Shown here in pieces: positions 1 through 7,946 of a DNA stretch of 16,848 nt (the first letter of the stretch is position 1; each line of letters starts with the position of its first letter). Made by a program: the position numbers and the translations under genes. Location of the stretch: contig DUVD01000169.1 of NCBI GenBank assembly GCA_012841225.1, positions 1 to 16,848 on the forward strand, given 5' to 3'. Under the pieces are notes generated by a model, which saw only the letters and a program-made list of their open reading frames with translations, had not been told where the DNA came from and ran no database searches. Origin of the DNA: Fibrobacter sp. GTDB lineage: Bacteria; Fibrobacterota; Fibrobacteria; Fibrobacterales; Fibrobacteraceae.

Positions 1-710
1 GCCATAGATGACCACATCGGAGTACCTACCACAATCAAGTTATCGGAATGCTTACGAATAGCTGTGATCACTGTTTCGGAATAATCTTTGAGCTCACTCC
101 AGGTTTCTGATACAGGTTCATTATAAATTTCAAATATCACATGTGGGTATTTTCCATAACGCGCAGCCATTATGCTAAAAAACTCAGCTGCTTGCTCTTT
201 TGTGAAACTCATTTGGCTATCATTAAATTCATATTTAGGCTCTGCTCCCGGGTGAAGAGTGAACCAATATCCCCCTTCTGAGTGGAAATCAATTAACACA
301 TAAATGTCATTTTGAATTGACGCTTGCACTATGGTGTCCATTTGAGCGAGGTAAAATTCTGGTCGAGTTAAGTAATTCCCTCGGCCCCAAGTGGCAACAG
401 CCCCCATTGCAGCGCGAATTAACTCTGGGTTTTGTTTCTCGACTAAAGACTTTAAATAAGAACTTCCATAAAACGCACCTCCACTTGGCCATTGCAAACT
501 CCAAGAAAGGCTTAAACCCATTAATTGAACTTCGGCATCTTTTTTTACCCCTTGAATGGACCCGTAAATACGGCCTTTACCATTAAGGTCCTCGCCTGTG
601 ATTAATTTTCCGTATTGACTCACAGGCCCTACTCGTTGAGGTAATATCGTCGCCTGAGAATATAGGGCGAGTAATAATACACCCAAAAAAATCCATTTTA
701 TATTTTTCAA
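1..710 (-). CDS. Secreted GH5 (subfamily 2-like) endoglucanase, 3' end beyond the window
   Basis: Reading the minus strand from a TTG codon at 710 gives 236 codons that stay open to the window edge. An AGGAG ribosome site at 716-720, five bases upstream, decides the start; no in-frame ATG is nearby. Residues 1-20 form a signal peptide (KNIKW, a leucine-rich core, then SQA), so the enzyme is exported. The mature part matches glycoside hydrolase family 5 cellulases, which cut internal beta-1,4-glucan bonds: GLSLSW near 65, IRAAMG with the conserved Arg at 99, VLIDFHS near 138-144, IFEIYNEP at 192-199 with the acid/base Glu198, and IVVGTPMWS near 226-234. The catalytic nucleophile Glu would lie in the missing C-terminal part. 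The usual DWH reads DFH here. It lies 15 nt after the lipoprotein stop and is probably co-transcribed with it. Family is confident; subfamily and exact substrate are inferred. Confidence 0.9.
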   Translation of the reverse strand, partial: MKNIKWIFLGVLLLALYSQATILPQRVGPVSQYGKLITGEDLNGKGRIYGSIQGVKKDAEVQLMGLSLSWSLQWPSGGAFYGSSYLKSLVEKQNPELIRAAMGAVATWGRGNYLTRPEFYLAQMDTIVQASIQNDIYVLIDFHSEGGYWFTLHPGAEPKYEFNDSQMSFTKEQAAEFFSIMAARYGKYPHVIFEIYNEPVSETWSELKDYSETVITAIRKHSDNLIVVGTPMWSSM

Positions 711-715
711 AATTT

Positions 716-720
716 CTCCT
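716..720 (-). promoter_or_regulatory. Ribosome binding site AGGAG fixing a TTG start for the GH5 gene
   Basis: Minus strand reads AGGAG, AAATT, TTG. It fits in the 15-nt gap after the lipoprotein stop codon and supports a rare TTG start for the endoglucanase. Confidence 0.75.
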
Positions 721-725
721 TTAAT

Positions 726-1853
726 TTATTTTGTATTTGCATTCCATTCGGGTAAACCAATGCCTTCGAAACGGATATCATCTAGCCACAGATCAGCATC
801 TTCTTCAGCCATAAAATTAAGCGCATTCAACATTTGGAAAGGCCCGTCAAAATGAGCAGATGGAATTCGATAAAAAGTCCAGTTTTCAGAAAGCGTAAAA
901 GAGGCTAAAGAAAAAGCCTTTTCGGGACTGCCTTCTTTTTTCATTACCCATTGTAAAAATAGAGACCCATTTCCTTTTGCTCTAAAAGTCACAGCACTCA
1001 AAGAACTTAAATCAAAAAAAGACTTTCCCTGTTCTTTATAAAAATCATCACCTAATGAAAATCCAACTAAGGCAAATTTTTCTTCTAACGACGAATCCAC
1101 AGTCATCTTGACATGTAAACTCCGCCCAGAAAAGGCCTCTTCTTTCGTAGCAATGACCTCTGGTCCTGATTCAAATGCAGGTTCTAAAAAGCTAAGACCT
1201 CCTGAACCTTCATTAGAACTATAATACCACCATCCACCACCAAAAAACTTCCCTAAAATCGTTTGAAGGCCCCAATCTTCAAAGTTTTCAATTAGTATAA
1301 ATGGGACGTCTAAATCAATCGTGTCTCGATAATTCGTTTGCAATTGAACGGTTTGAGTTCCGTTGACTAACATCAAATGAATGCCTCTTGGCATTTGATC
1401 AAAGAAATAATCTCCACTCGCATTAGTTTGGTAACCCCTGTTAAGTACTTGAAGAGAGGCTCCAGAGAAGGGCTGTTCATTTTGCATTAAAGTACCCTCA
1501 AGCGTTTCTGTTGGGTATAAAATGAGCGACTCAGGTTTTTTTTCTGATAAATCAACCCAGCACATGTACGCAAGAGAATCTTCAAACCATGCCTCTAATA
1601 ATAATTTTTGTTTACTAGAAGACGATAGTTTCCAAGATCCAGATGTATCGGCATAGGAGGAATCCACAAAAGTAAGAGCCCCCTCTTCCATTTTCCATAA
1701 ATTGATTTTTGCAGAGGGAAGAGCTCGACCGGAAGCATCTTTGAAAACATAAGCGATTTCAGCCTCACCAGCATTAGAGCCCGTACCGCCCGCTACATCA
1801 GAAGTGCAAGCCGCTAAAGAAATTAGAATACTTAGGTATAAAAAAAGCCTCAT
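726..1853 (-). CDS. Outer-surface lipoprotein with two carboxypeptidase-regulatory-like domains and a CBM11/CIA30-like jelly roll
   Basis: 375 aa. A hydrophobic N-terminus ends in the lipobox LAAC with Cys16 as the lipidated residue, so the protein is probably membrane-anchored. Residues about 31-110 and 112-185 resemble prealbumin/carboxypeptidase-regulatory beta-sandwich repeats (A-x-I-N-L-W near 48-53; TNASGDYFF near 143-151). Residues about 188-362 start with IENFEDWG and contain GGGWWYYSS and a C-terminal LWLDDIRFEG, the pattern of galactose-binding-like CBM11/CIA30 modules seen in Fibrobacter surface proteins. No catalytic motif is visible, so a binding or sensing role is inferred. The start overlaps the regulator's stop (ATGA at 1850-1853), and GGAGAG lies at 1858-1863, which suggests translational coupling. 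The operon partner downstream is the GH5 cellulase, which fits polysaccharide binding at the cell surface. Confidence 0.85.
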   Translation of the reverse strand: MRLFLYLSILISLAACTSDVAGGTGSNAGEAEIAYVFKDASGRALPSAKINLWKMEEGALTFVDSSYADTSGSWKLSSSSKQKLLLEAWFEDSLAYMCWVDLSEKKPESLILYPTETLEGTLMQNEQPFSGASLQVLNRGYQTNASGDYFFDQMPRGIHLMLVNGTQTVQLQTNYRDTIDLDVPFILIENFEDWGLQTILGKFFGGGWWYYSSNEGSGGLSFLEPAFESGPEVIATKEEAFSGRSLHVKMTVDSSLEEKFALVGFSLGDDFYKEQGKSFFDLSSLSAVTFRAKGNGSLFLQWVMKKEGSPEKAFSLASFTLSENWTFYRIPSAHFDGPFQMLNALNFMAEEDADLWLDDIRFEGIGLPEWNANTK

Positions 1854-2695
1854 TTATCTCTCCGTTTTTTTGCCCGGGGTAGCCATTGAACGCCAAGATG
1901 ACAAACCATAGAAGGGTTTTTATCCTCTTGAGCGATGGCCAAAACCCTTTCGCGAAGCAAGCGTATCTCTTCTCTCACTTTCTCAAAAGACTCTGGAGAT
2001 AAACTACAGGTAATTGAAGACAAGCTTCGTTCGTCTACAGAGCAAAGATCATAAGCGTCTGCATTTATTTCTAGATTTTTTAGATGGTACTGGCGTAGTA
2101 TGGTGGAACGCACTCTTGGAGGAGTAGAAACAATGGGCTCTCGCACTTCAAATAAACCGTCATCAGACTTAAAAAGAAATTTATTTTCAATCAAATAAGC
2201 TAAGGCTGATTTTACTTGCGTCTCCTTTAAAGGGGGGACAAACATTCGTCCAATTTGATTGTAATCCGTTTCTGTAAGGATCAAAGGCATTAAATCTCGA
2301 AGAACAGGGATATACCATTTTGAAAAAAACTTCAAAGAAGCATCTTGTAATGCGTATTCTTTATGATTAGAACGCAAAGAAACCAAAGCCTTTAACAAAA
2401 CATCTCTTTTATCCACATTTTTTTCATTGCCAAATCGAACCATAGAAAGCAAGTATTCTTTTTCTTTTTCGGGAAAAGTGTAATAATCAGCAAATTGCCT
2501 TGCTTTCTCTAAAGAAAAGGGACGGCTTCCATCTAAAATGCGACTAAAAAAAGCAGAACCAGAAAACGTTAAGCTCTCTTGAAGCGTGCGCAAAGAAAAA
2601 TCCAAGTCGTTTTTTTTAAGCTCATTGAAAAAAGCTCGTAAATAATCACGATAATCAAAAAACATAAAAACATTAATTTTGGAAGCACATTTCAT
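1850..2695 (-). CDS. TIGR02147/DUF4423 family protein, predicted helix-turn-helix regulator
   Basis: 281 aa. The protein matches the TIGR02147 family along its length. After a short leader comes FFDYRDYLRAFF (residues 12-23), then a helix-turn-helix-like segment at about 32-75 (SGSAFFSRILDGSRPFSLEK), EKEYLLSMVRFG near 77-88, and a DUF4423 part with SKWYIPVLRDL near 125, PPLKETQVKSAL near 154, ISTPPRVRS-type text near 189-197, and EDKNPS followed by V-C-H-L-G-V-Q near the end. The family is expanded in Fibrobacter and is generally taken as regulatory; no member-specific function is known to me. It is first in the operon, and its stop overlaps the lipoprotein start by ATGA. Neither the ATG at 2695 nor the alternative at Met11 has a Shine-Dalgarno sequence, so the start is uncertain. 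The role proposed here, controlling the cellulase operon, is inference from position. Confidence 0.85.
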   Translation of the reverse strand: MKCASKINVFMFFDYRDYLRAFFNELKKNDLDFSLRTLQESLTFSGSAFFSRILDGSRPFSLEKARQFADYYTFPEKEKEYLLSMVRFGNEKNVDKRDVLLKALVSLRSNHKEYALQDASLKFFSKWYIPVLRDLMPLILTETDYNQIGRMFVPPLKETQVKSALAYLIENKFLFKSDDGLFEVREPIVSTPPRVRSTILRQYHLKNLEINADAYDLCSVDERSLSSITCSLSPESFEKVREEIRLLRERVLAIAQEDKNPSMVCHLGVQWLPRAKKRRDK

Positions 2696-2701
2696 TCAAT
2701 T

Positions 2702-2729
2702 AATATAAGGTTTAAAGCATTAAAAGCAA
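2702..2729 (-). promoter_or_regulatory. Possible sigma70-like promoter for the regulator-lipoprotein-cellulase operon
   Basis: Minus strand shows a -10-like TATATT (2702-2707) and a -35-like TTGCTT (2724-2729) with a 16-nt spacer. The -35 matches the consensus only in TTG. The expected transcription start falls at or beside the ATG at 2695, which would make the message leaderless; that fits the missing ribosome site. Confidence 0.35.
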
Positions 2730-2777
2730 ACTATTTTTTTAATAATTTCCCGACTTTCTGGAAACACTGTTTTTTTC

Positions 2778-2798
2778 AAAAAAAACGCTATTTAATAG
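2778..2798 (-). terminator. Weak intrinsic terminator candidate after rmuC
   Basis: Minus strand has CTAT-TAA-ATAG (2788-2798), then CG, then eight T (2785-2778). The T run is good but the stem is only four A/T-rich pairs. It overlaps an A/T inverted tract (T7-C-A8, 2770-2785). Confidence 0.3.
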
Positions 2799-2826
2799 AT
2801 TAAGCTAGGTTTTTAACGGGTTTGTT

Positions 2827-4002
2827 TTAAAGCGAAGTGCTTTCCCCTAGAATTGCTGTCGCTTGGGACTCCGGGAGGCTTTGTACATTCTTTAACTGAC
2901 GTTCAATGGCTCGAGAGCGAACACCCGCTTGGTCTATCTCCCTACTAGCGAGGTCTAGTTTACTCTTTACGTTTTCGAGGACTAAGCCAAATTTTTCGAA
3001 CTCGGTGCGCACCGCGCCAAGCAATTCCCATATTTCACTAGTTCGCTTTTCGACCGCTAAGCTCCTAAAACCAATTTGCAAACTCGATAGGAAGGCGCTA
3101 ATGGTAGTAGGGCCAACAATGGTAATTTTATAGTTTCTTTGGACGTACTCAAACAAGCCTGGGATGCGCAACACCTCGGCGTACAGGCCTTCAAAAGGCA
3201 AAAAGAGAATCGCGAAGTCGGTGGTGTGGGGTGGGTCTATGTATTTTTCTTTAATGTCTTTAGCAAAATTTTTGATTTTCACTTCAAGTTTTTTCTTATG
3301 TTCTTCAACGGCACCCACATCGACCTCATCATAGGCGTTGAGGAGCCGTTCGTAATCATCCGAAGGGAATTTGGCGTCGATTGGTAACCAAATACTGTCC
3401 TCCGTTTCGCTCTTACTTGGTATTTTAACTGCAAATTCGACTATGTTGTTGCTACCCTTTTTGGTCTTTACATTTTGCTCGTATTGGGCGTGCGTTAGCA
3501 TTTGTTCTAAAATAGAGGCAAGCTGGTACTCGCCAAGAACGCCCTTGGTTTTAACATTGGATAAAACTCGTTTGAGATCGCCAACACCAGAGGCGAGTGT
3601 TTGCATTTCCACTAGTCCCTTTTGCACTTGCTCTAAGCGGTCACTCACTATTTTAAATGACTCGCCTAAGCGGGTTTCTAGTGTTTTATGTAGTTTTTCA
3701 TCTACGGTGAGGCGCATCTTCTCTAACTTTTCGTTGTTGTCGCTTTGTATGCTTTGAAAACGACGCTCCATGGTCTCGCGCATTTGATTGATGGTTTGCC
3801 CTACTTCACCACTCAATCGAGTGATTGAATTATTTTGTTCTTCTCTGTTAGAACGGGCAGACTGATCGAAAATAGAAGTAAACTGGGCAAAAGCGCTTTG
3901 TAGTTCTCGTATGACCTTTTCATTTTCCGAAGGGCGTAAAAAAAGAAACAAAAAAATAGCGACGAGTATCACCGAGTTAATAACCAAAATAGTAATGAGC
4001 AT
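2827..4002 (-). CDS. rmuC: RmuC family DNA recombination protein
   Basis: 391 aa, a usual length for the family. Residues 4-23 form one N-terminal membrane helix. Residues about 28-135 are a long charged coiled coil rich in E, Q, R and K. The RmuC domain follows at about 145-350: LGEYQLASILEQML (156-169), IVEFAVKIP (187-195), LPIDAKFPSDDYERL (206-220) and HTTDFAILFLPFEGLYAEV (259-277) are the signature blocks. RmuC proteins have a restriction-endonuclease-like fold and limit rearrangements between inverted repeats; the biochemical activity is not settled. The start is fixed by a full AGGAGG at 4007-4012, four bases from ATG. It lies 55 nt after the M18 aminopeptidase and may be read from the same transcript, although a perfect TTGACA at 4051-4056 in the gap hints at an internal promoter. 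Confidence 0.93.
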   Translation of the reverse strand: MLITILVINSVILVAIFLFLFLRPSENEKVIRELQSAFAQFTSIFDQSARSNREEQNNSITRLSGEVGQTINQMRETMERRFQSIQSDNNEKLEKMRLTVDEKLHKTLETRLGESFKIVSDRLEQVQKGLVEMQTLASGVGDLKRVLSNVKTKGVLGEYQLASILEQMLTHAQYEQNVKTKKGSNNIVEFAVKIPSKSETEDSIWLPIDAKFPSDDYERLLNAYDEVDVGAVEEHKKKLEVKIKNFAKDIKEKYIDPPHTTDFAILFLPFEGLYAEVLRIPGLFEYVQRNYKITIVGPTTISAFLSSLQIGFRSLAVEKRTSEIWELLGAVRTEFEKFGLVLENVKSKLDLASREIDQAGVRSRAIERQLKNVQSLPESQATAILGESTSL

Positions 4003-4057
4003 AAAACCTCCTATAAAAGGACTAAAGTAATCATTTTAAAAGACAAAATATGTCAAA

Positions 4058-5314
4058 TCAAATTTCTTTAAATAGCGCCACAATTAAAAGGATCATTTCT
4101 AAATGGTCTTTGGATGCCGACATTTCGCGAATGCTGTGCATGCTGAGCATAGGTTCACCTACATCGACCGTCGGGATACCCAGTGACGCCGCTATCGAAG
4201 GCCCAATAGTGCTGCCACAAGGCATGTCGTTTCGGCTAACAAAATCTTGAAATGAAACACCCGCATTTCGACACAAGCGTTTAAAAGTAGCTGATGAAAA
4301 CACGTCAGTAGCATAACGTTTTTGGGCATTTTGCTTTAATACAACCCCGCCGCCAAGACTTGGGGCATGCCGAATATCGTGTTTTTCTGGATAAGAGGGA
4401 TGAAGGGCGTGCGCCATATCCATAGAGATAGCAAAAGAATTTTCTAAAATACCCGCTAAATTTATATTGGGCAACTGCAACGACTCTAAAATTTGAGCTA
4501 AAACCGCCTTCAAAAAAGGCCCTCGCGCGCCTTCGCGAGTTTCAGAGCCGATTTCTTCGTGATTAAAAAGACAGGCACCACAAATAGAATCGGGTGCTGG
4601 AACCGATTTTAATAAGGCCTTTATGGCGGCGTGACAAGAGGCCAGATTATCTAAGCGTCCCGAATAAATCCACTCCTCGTTTACGCCCCCATAAGAAGCA
4701 GGCTGAGCATCAAAAAACTGGATGTCGTAGTCGAGTAAGTCTTCTCCTGGAGCGAGCTCTTGTTGAAGCCAAGATTCTAAAGAGTCTTCTTGATTAGACG
4801 ACCAAAATACGTCTAGGCCTTTTTGTGGATCTACTTTAATACCCTCTTGATTTACATTTCTTTGTAAATGCACTGCTAATTGAGGAATGTTGAATTTTTT
4901 TAAGCTTTGAACTAAGCGATTTTGCATTTGACCGTCTTTTTCATAAACAAGAAGGCCGGCGCAACCAAGATCGCGATCTAACCAACTGTGATAAAGAGGG
5001 GATCCATATACTTCTGAGTGAACTAACTGAACTCCAGATTTATAGAATGTCGAGCGGGGGGTTACTTTTAATGTGGGGAAATCCGAATGTGCCATTGCGA
5101 GTTTAAAGCGTAATTTAGTGCTTATTTTTTGTGGCATACGAAAAGCGAAAACCGTCGTTGGACCTTGTTTAATAAAATACGACTTAGAGGGCTCGAGATG
5201 CCATATTTTTTGAAAAGTCAACTCTTGAAACCCTTGTTCTAAAAGCATATTCACACTGTTTTTAATGGCATGATAAGGGGTGATGCTGTTATTTAGAAAC
5301 GAGAGAAAATCCAT
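4058..5314 (-). CDS. apeB: M18 family zinc aminopeptidase
   Basis: 418 aa. This is a cytoplasmic di-zinc aminopeptidase of family M18 (aspartyl aminopeptidase/aminopeptidase I group), which trims N-terminal, often acidic, residues from peptides. All expected metal and catalytic residues are present: His76 in AMAHSDFPTLKV, Asp222 in SGRLDNLASCHAA, the Glu253-Glu254 pair in NHEEIGSETREGA, Asp299 in SMDMAHALHPSYP, and His393 in MLSMHSIREM. The N-terminal SITPYHA motif (residues 10-16) is also typical. Length is close to other bacterial members. The start has GAGGT just upstream, which overlaps the stop of the murD-like gene 8 nt away, so translation is probably coupled. A role in peptide recycling next to a wall-synthesis gene is possible but not shown. 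Confidence 0.93.
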   Translation of the reverse strand: MDFLSFLNNSITPYHAIKNSVNMLLEQGFQELTFQKIWHLEPSKSYFIKQGPTTVFAFRMPQKISTKLRFKLAMAHSDFPTLKVTPRSTFYKSGVQLVHSEVYGSPLYHSWLDRDLGCAGLLVYEKDGQMQNRLVQSLKKFNIPQLAVHLQRNVNQEGIKVDPQKGLDVFWSSNQEDSLESWLQQELAPGEDLLDYDIQFFDAQPASYGGVNEEWIYSGRLDNLASCHAAIKALLKSVPAPDSICGACLFNHEEIGSETREGARGPFLKAVLAQILESLQLPNINLAGILENSFAISMDMAHALHPSYPEKHDIRHAPSLGGGVVLKQNAQKRYATDVFSSATFKRLCRNAGVSFQDFVSRNDMPCGSTIGPSIAASLGIPTVDVGEPMLSMHSIREMSASKDHLEMILLIVALFKEI

Positions 5315-5322
5315 TGTTTACC

Positions 5323-6651
5323 TCAATTAAAATCGTCGACTAAAGCGTCAAAAGCCTCTCCGCGAGCCTTGTAGTTTTTAAATAAACCAAAAGAAGCACA
5401 TGCTGGAGAGAAGAGAAGGGCGCCGCCAGCGCCAATTTTTACCGCTTCAGTAAACGCGTCTTTTAAGCTAGGAAAAATAGTGACTAGCACAGAAACATTC
5501 GCTTCATGAAGTTCTTGTTTCAAGCGCAGAGCAGTGTCGCCAATTAAACCCACTTTTTTTAGTAGTGGTAGTGTTGCCAAAGAAGCGGCTAGTTCTTTAA
5601 AATCCGCATCCTTTTCTGAGCCACCTAAAACAAGGGAGAACGGGCGTTTCATGCTTTTAGCGGCTGCAATTGTCGCATCGGGGCGCGTGGCATAAGAGTC
5701 GTTAAAAAATTCAATGCCTTTAACCTCGCCTTTAAATTCCATTCTAAAACGGAGTGGCTCGTAAGTTTTTAAGGCCTGCAATGACTCGTCTCCAAAAACG
5801 CCAAGCGCTTTACAAGCAAGAGCGGCGGCCGCCATATTCTCTAGTTGATAAGCACCTCGAATGCCGCATTCGGAAAGAGCCAATGTGGCGTCTGAAACGT
5901 GCAGGGTTTCACCAATAATAGAAGCGTCAAAATTACCATGGCCAAAGCTTAGAGCCAAAGCTTTTGATTGCTTCGCTACTTCGGTGGCGTGAACAGAATC
6001 ATTAAAGTAAATACAGCAGTCTGATGCCTTTTGATAACGGACGATATTCGCTTTGGCATCCCGGTATTCTTCGACGCTGCGGTGCCAATCCAAGTGTTCT
6101 GAGGTGACATTTAGAACAACTGCGATTTCTGGTGAATGAGCGAGAGTCATTAATTGAAAGGAGGAAAGTTCCAAAATCGCCACTCGATCTGGGGAGTCCG
6201 TCTTTAATAAATCTAGAGCGGGTACGCCAAAGTTGCCACCTATTTCAGAAGGCATGCCGACTGCTTTTAACACGTGAGCAATCATACTCACACAACTACC
6301 CTTGCCGAGCGTACCGGTCACACCAATGATTTTTTTTACTTTAGTTTCTTGAAAGTAAATTTCAACTTGGCTCGTTAAAAGACCACCATTCATTTGAAAG
6401 GTTAAGAGCTCGGGCATCATAGGGTAAACGCCTGCGGAGCGAATCACAGTCACACATTCTTTAAGGCCATCTAAATAGTTATCTCCGGTAAAGATCAAAG
6501 CAGAGGAAGCACCGCCTAATAGATTAGAGTCTATCGGGTTTTTATCCATAATGACAATGTCTTTAATCCCCATAGAAAGCAAGTATTGAAGCGAGCTCTG
6601 GCCTTCGACGCCAAAACCTAGGATGCCTACAGGAGCAATAACGCTTTGCAT
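5323..6651 (-). CDS. murD: MurD-like Mur ligase (UDP-MurNAc-L-Ala:glutamate ligase), divergent active-site motifs
   Basis: 442 aa. MurD joins glutamate to UDP-MurNAc-L-Ala in the cytoplasm using ATP, an early step of peptidoglycan synthesis. Visible features are an N-terminal Rossmann-like GILGFGVEGQSS (9-20), the ATP loop GVTGTLGKGS (110-119), ELSSFQL (161-167), SEHLDWH (184-190), a Lys200 placed like the carbamylated lysine of the family, NDSYATRPDAT (317-327), LGGSEKDADF (342-351, with the Lys expected to contact glutamate) and SPACASFGLFKNY (415-427). Some positions depart from the usual motifs: GTNGKST-like is GTLGKGS, DSKATN-like is DSYATRP, and LPHR is replaced by LRFR. MurD remains the best call, but a related Mur ligase with different amino-acid preference cannot be excluded. 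AAGGA precedes the start. It sits 45 nt after the SDR gene and 8 nt before M18. Confidence 0.85.
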   Translation of the reverse strand: MQSVIAPVGILGFGVEGQSSLQYLLSMGIKDIVIMDKNPIDSNLLGGASSALIFTGDNYLDGLKECVTVIRSAGVYPMMPELLTFQMNGGLLTSQVEIYFQETKVKKIIGVTGTLGKGSCVSMIAHVLKAVGMPSEIGGNFGVPALDLLKTDSPDRVAILELSSFQLMTLAHSPEIAVVLNVTSEHLDWHRSVEEYRDAKANIVRYQKASDCCIYFNDSVHATEVAKQSKALALSFGHGNFDASIIGETLHVSDATLALSECGIRGAYQLENMAAAALACKALGVFGDESLQALKTYEPLRFRMEFKGEVKGIEFFNDSYATRPDATIAAAKSMKRPFSLVLGGSEKDADFKELAASLATLPLLKKVGLIGDTALRLKQELHEANVSVLVTIFPSLKDAFTEAVKIGAGGALLFSPACASFGLFKNYKARGEAFDALVDDFN

Positions 6652-6696
6652 ATTAAATCCTTTTGAATGGCACTAATAATACAAAAATACTGCCTT

Positions 6697-7425
6697 TTAT
6701 GCTGTTTTTGCTTTAGACAAAGCCTCTTCTAAGGATAAGCCCGAATATTCTTGTGCACTAAACCAACGCCCACTAATGCCATCTTCAAGAAAAGCACCCA
6801 CTAGAGCGCCAGGAATGACCGTTTCTACGTCGTTAGGTGCATTTGGCCCACCCAAATCAGTACGCAACCACCCTGGGTCCATCATATTCATCATCACTTG
6901 AGTGCCGTTGAATTTACAGGCGAAATCTTGAACAAATTTAGTGAGCGCTGCTTTAGCGCAGGAGTAGCCCATTAATTCGGGCTGGTCCGCAATGCCACTA
7001 GTCGTCATGATCACACGACCAAATTGATTTGAAACCATTTTTGGCAAAAAGTGATAAGCAATTTGCACCGGAGCAAGGCAATTAACCGCGTAAGCACGAA
7101 CGTAATCTTCTCTTTCATTGGAAAAATAATTTTCGCAATAAGGGACCTGCAAGCCAGCATTGTTAAATACAAAGTCTACCTTTACACCCATGGAATCAAT
7201 TTCTTGAAGCATAAAAGCAATAGATGTTTCGGATTCTAAATTGCATGCGACTGCTTTTAAGGAGACCCCGATTTCCTCGAGTTCTTTGATTAGTGGTTGC
7301 ATGTGAGCTACAGAGCGGCTCTGTAAAATCAAGTTAGAGCCCAAAGCAGCCATTTCACGAGCAATTTCACGCCCCACGCCTCGAGAAGCGCCTGTAATGA
7401 AAGTCCATTTTCCTTTGCAATCCAT
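6697..7425 (-). CDS. Short-chain dehydrogenase/reductase (classical SDR)
   Basis: 242 aa NAD(P)-dependent oxidoreductase with a single Rossmann domain. The cofactor loop TGASRGVGREIA is at 11-22, NNAG at 88-91, Asn115 in the active-site helix, and the catalytic Ser143 (TTSG), Tyr154 and Lys158 (YSCAK) follow at normal spacing. The DPGWLRTDLGGPNAP block at 183-197 is shared by a carbonyl-reductase-like SDR group. Substrate cannot be predicted from sequence. AAGGA lies about seven bases before ATG. It is the first gene of the minus-strand series SDR > murD-like > M18 > rmuC, and it is divergent from trxA across a 198-nt AT-rich gap in which I see no convincing -35/-10 pair for either direction. 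Confidence 0.9.
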   Translation of the reverse strand: MDCKGKWTFITGASRGVGREIAREMAALGSNLILQSRSVAHMQPLIKELEEIGVSLKAVACNLESETSIAFMLQEIDSMGVKVDFVFNNAGLQVPYCENYFSNEREDYVRAYAVNCLAPVQIAYHFLPKMVSNQFGRVIMTTSGIADQPELMGYSCAKAALTKFVQDFACKFNGTQVMMNMMDPGWLRTDLGGPNAPNDVETVIPGALVGAFLEDGISGRWFSAQEYSGLSLEEALSKAKTA

Positions 7426-7623
7426 AAAAAATTCCTTTGTTAGTTTGCTATAAAATATTCTTTTTACAATCTTTTAGCACCGTTTTTAATCTTTTTCTGT
7501 TTACAAATAAAAATTCACCCCTAATTAAATGCGTTTTTGATTCTTTTGTAACTTAATCACTGAACCAAGGGTTAGAATTAAATACATTATTACTCATAAA
7601 GCATACTAATAAGGAGTTAACAC

Positions 7624-7935
7624 ATGAGCGTTATCGAACTAACAAAAGAAAACTTTGAAGCCGAAGTCACCAAGTCTTCAAAACCAGTTCTCATTGATTT
7701 TTGGGCTAGCTGGTGTGGCCCTTGCCGTACCATTGGCCCTATAGTAGATGAAGTGGCTAAAGAAGCAACTGATGCAAAGGTTTGCAAGGTAAACGTAGAC
7801 GACCAACCCGAATTGGCACAACAGTTCCAAATCTCTAATATACCGACGCTCGTCGTGATGAAAGATGGAAAAGTAGTGAACAAAGCCGTTGGTGGAAGGT
7901 CTAAAGCGGACTTGCTACAAATGCTTAAGGTTTAA
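7624..7935 (+). CDS. trxA: Thioredoxin
   Basis: 103 aa, the usual single-domain length. It carries the redox motif WCGPC with Cys31 and Cys34, the DFWASW strand before it, and the cis-proline loop IPTLVV with Pro74. Thioredoxin is the cytoplasmic dithiol donor for ribonucleotide reductase, peroxiredoxins and other enzymes, kept reduced by thioredoxin reductase (not in this window). AAGGAG is present seven bases upstream of ATG. The gene is a single-gene unit, divergent from the SDR gene and followed at once by a strong intrinsic terminator. That terminator lies inside the end of the convergent Crp/Fnr-type gene. Confidence 0.97.
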   Translation: MSVIELTKENFEAEVTKSSKPVLIDFWASWCGPCRTIGPIVDEVAKEATDAKVCKVNVDDQPELAQQFQISNIPTLVVMKDGKVVNKAVGGRSKADLLQMLKV

Positions 7936-7946
7936 TATTATTTAAT

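Noticed and set aside
307..504. Minus-strand open frame of 65 codons inside the GH5 gene
   Set aside because: It is in another frame of the GH5 coding sequence, which runs open through it with recognisable motifs.
317..586. Plus-strand open frame of 89 codons
   Set aside because: It lies fully opposite the GH5 gene, whose catalytic motifs are clear, and its peptide shows no family features.
4051..4056. Perfect -35 box TTGACA before rmuC
   Set aside because: No acceptable -10 box lies 16-18 nt downstream, so it was not listed as a promoter, only mentioned under rmuC.
7537..7563. Fnr/Crp-type operator upstream of trxA (TTGATT ... AATCA)
   Set aside because: The half-sites are separated by far more than the spacing used by Crp or Fnr, so this does not support regulation by the neighbouring gene.
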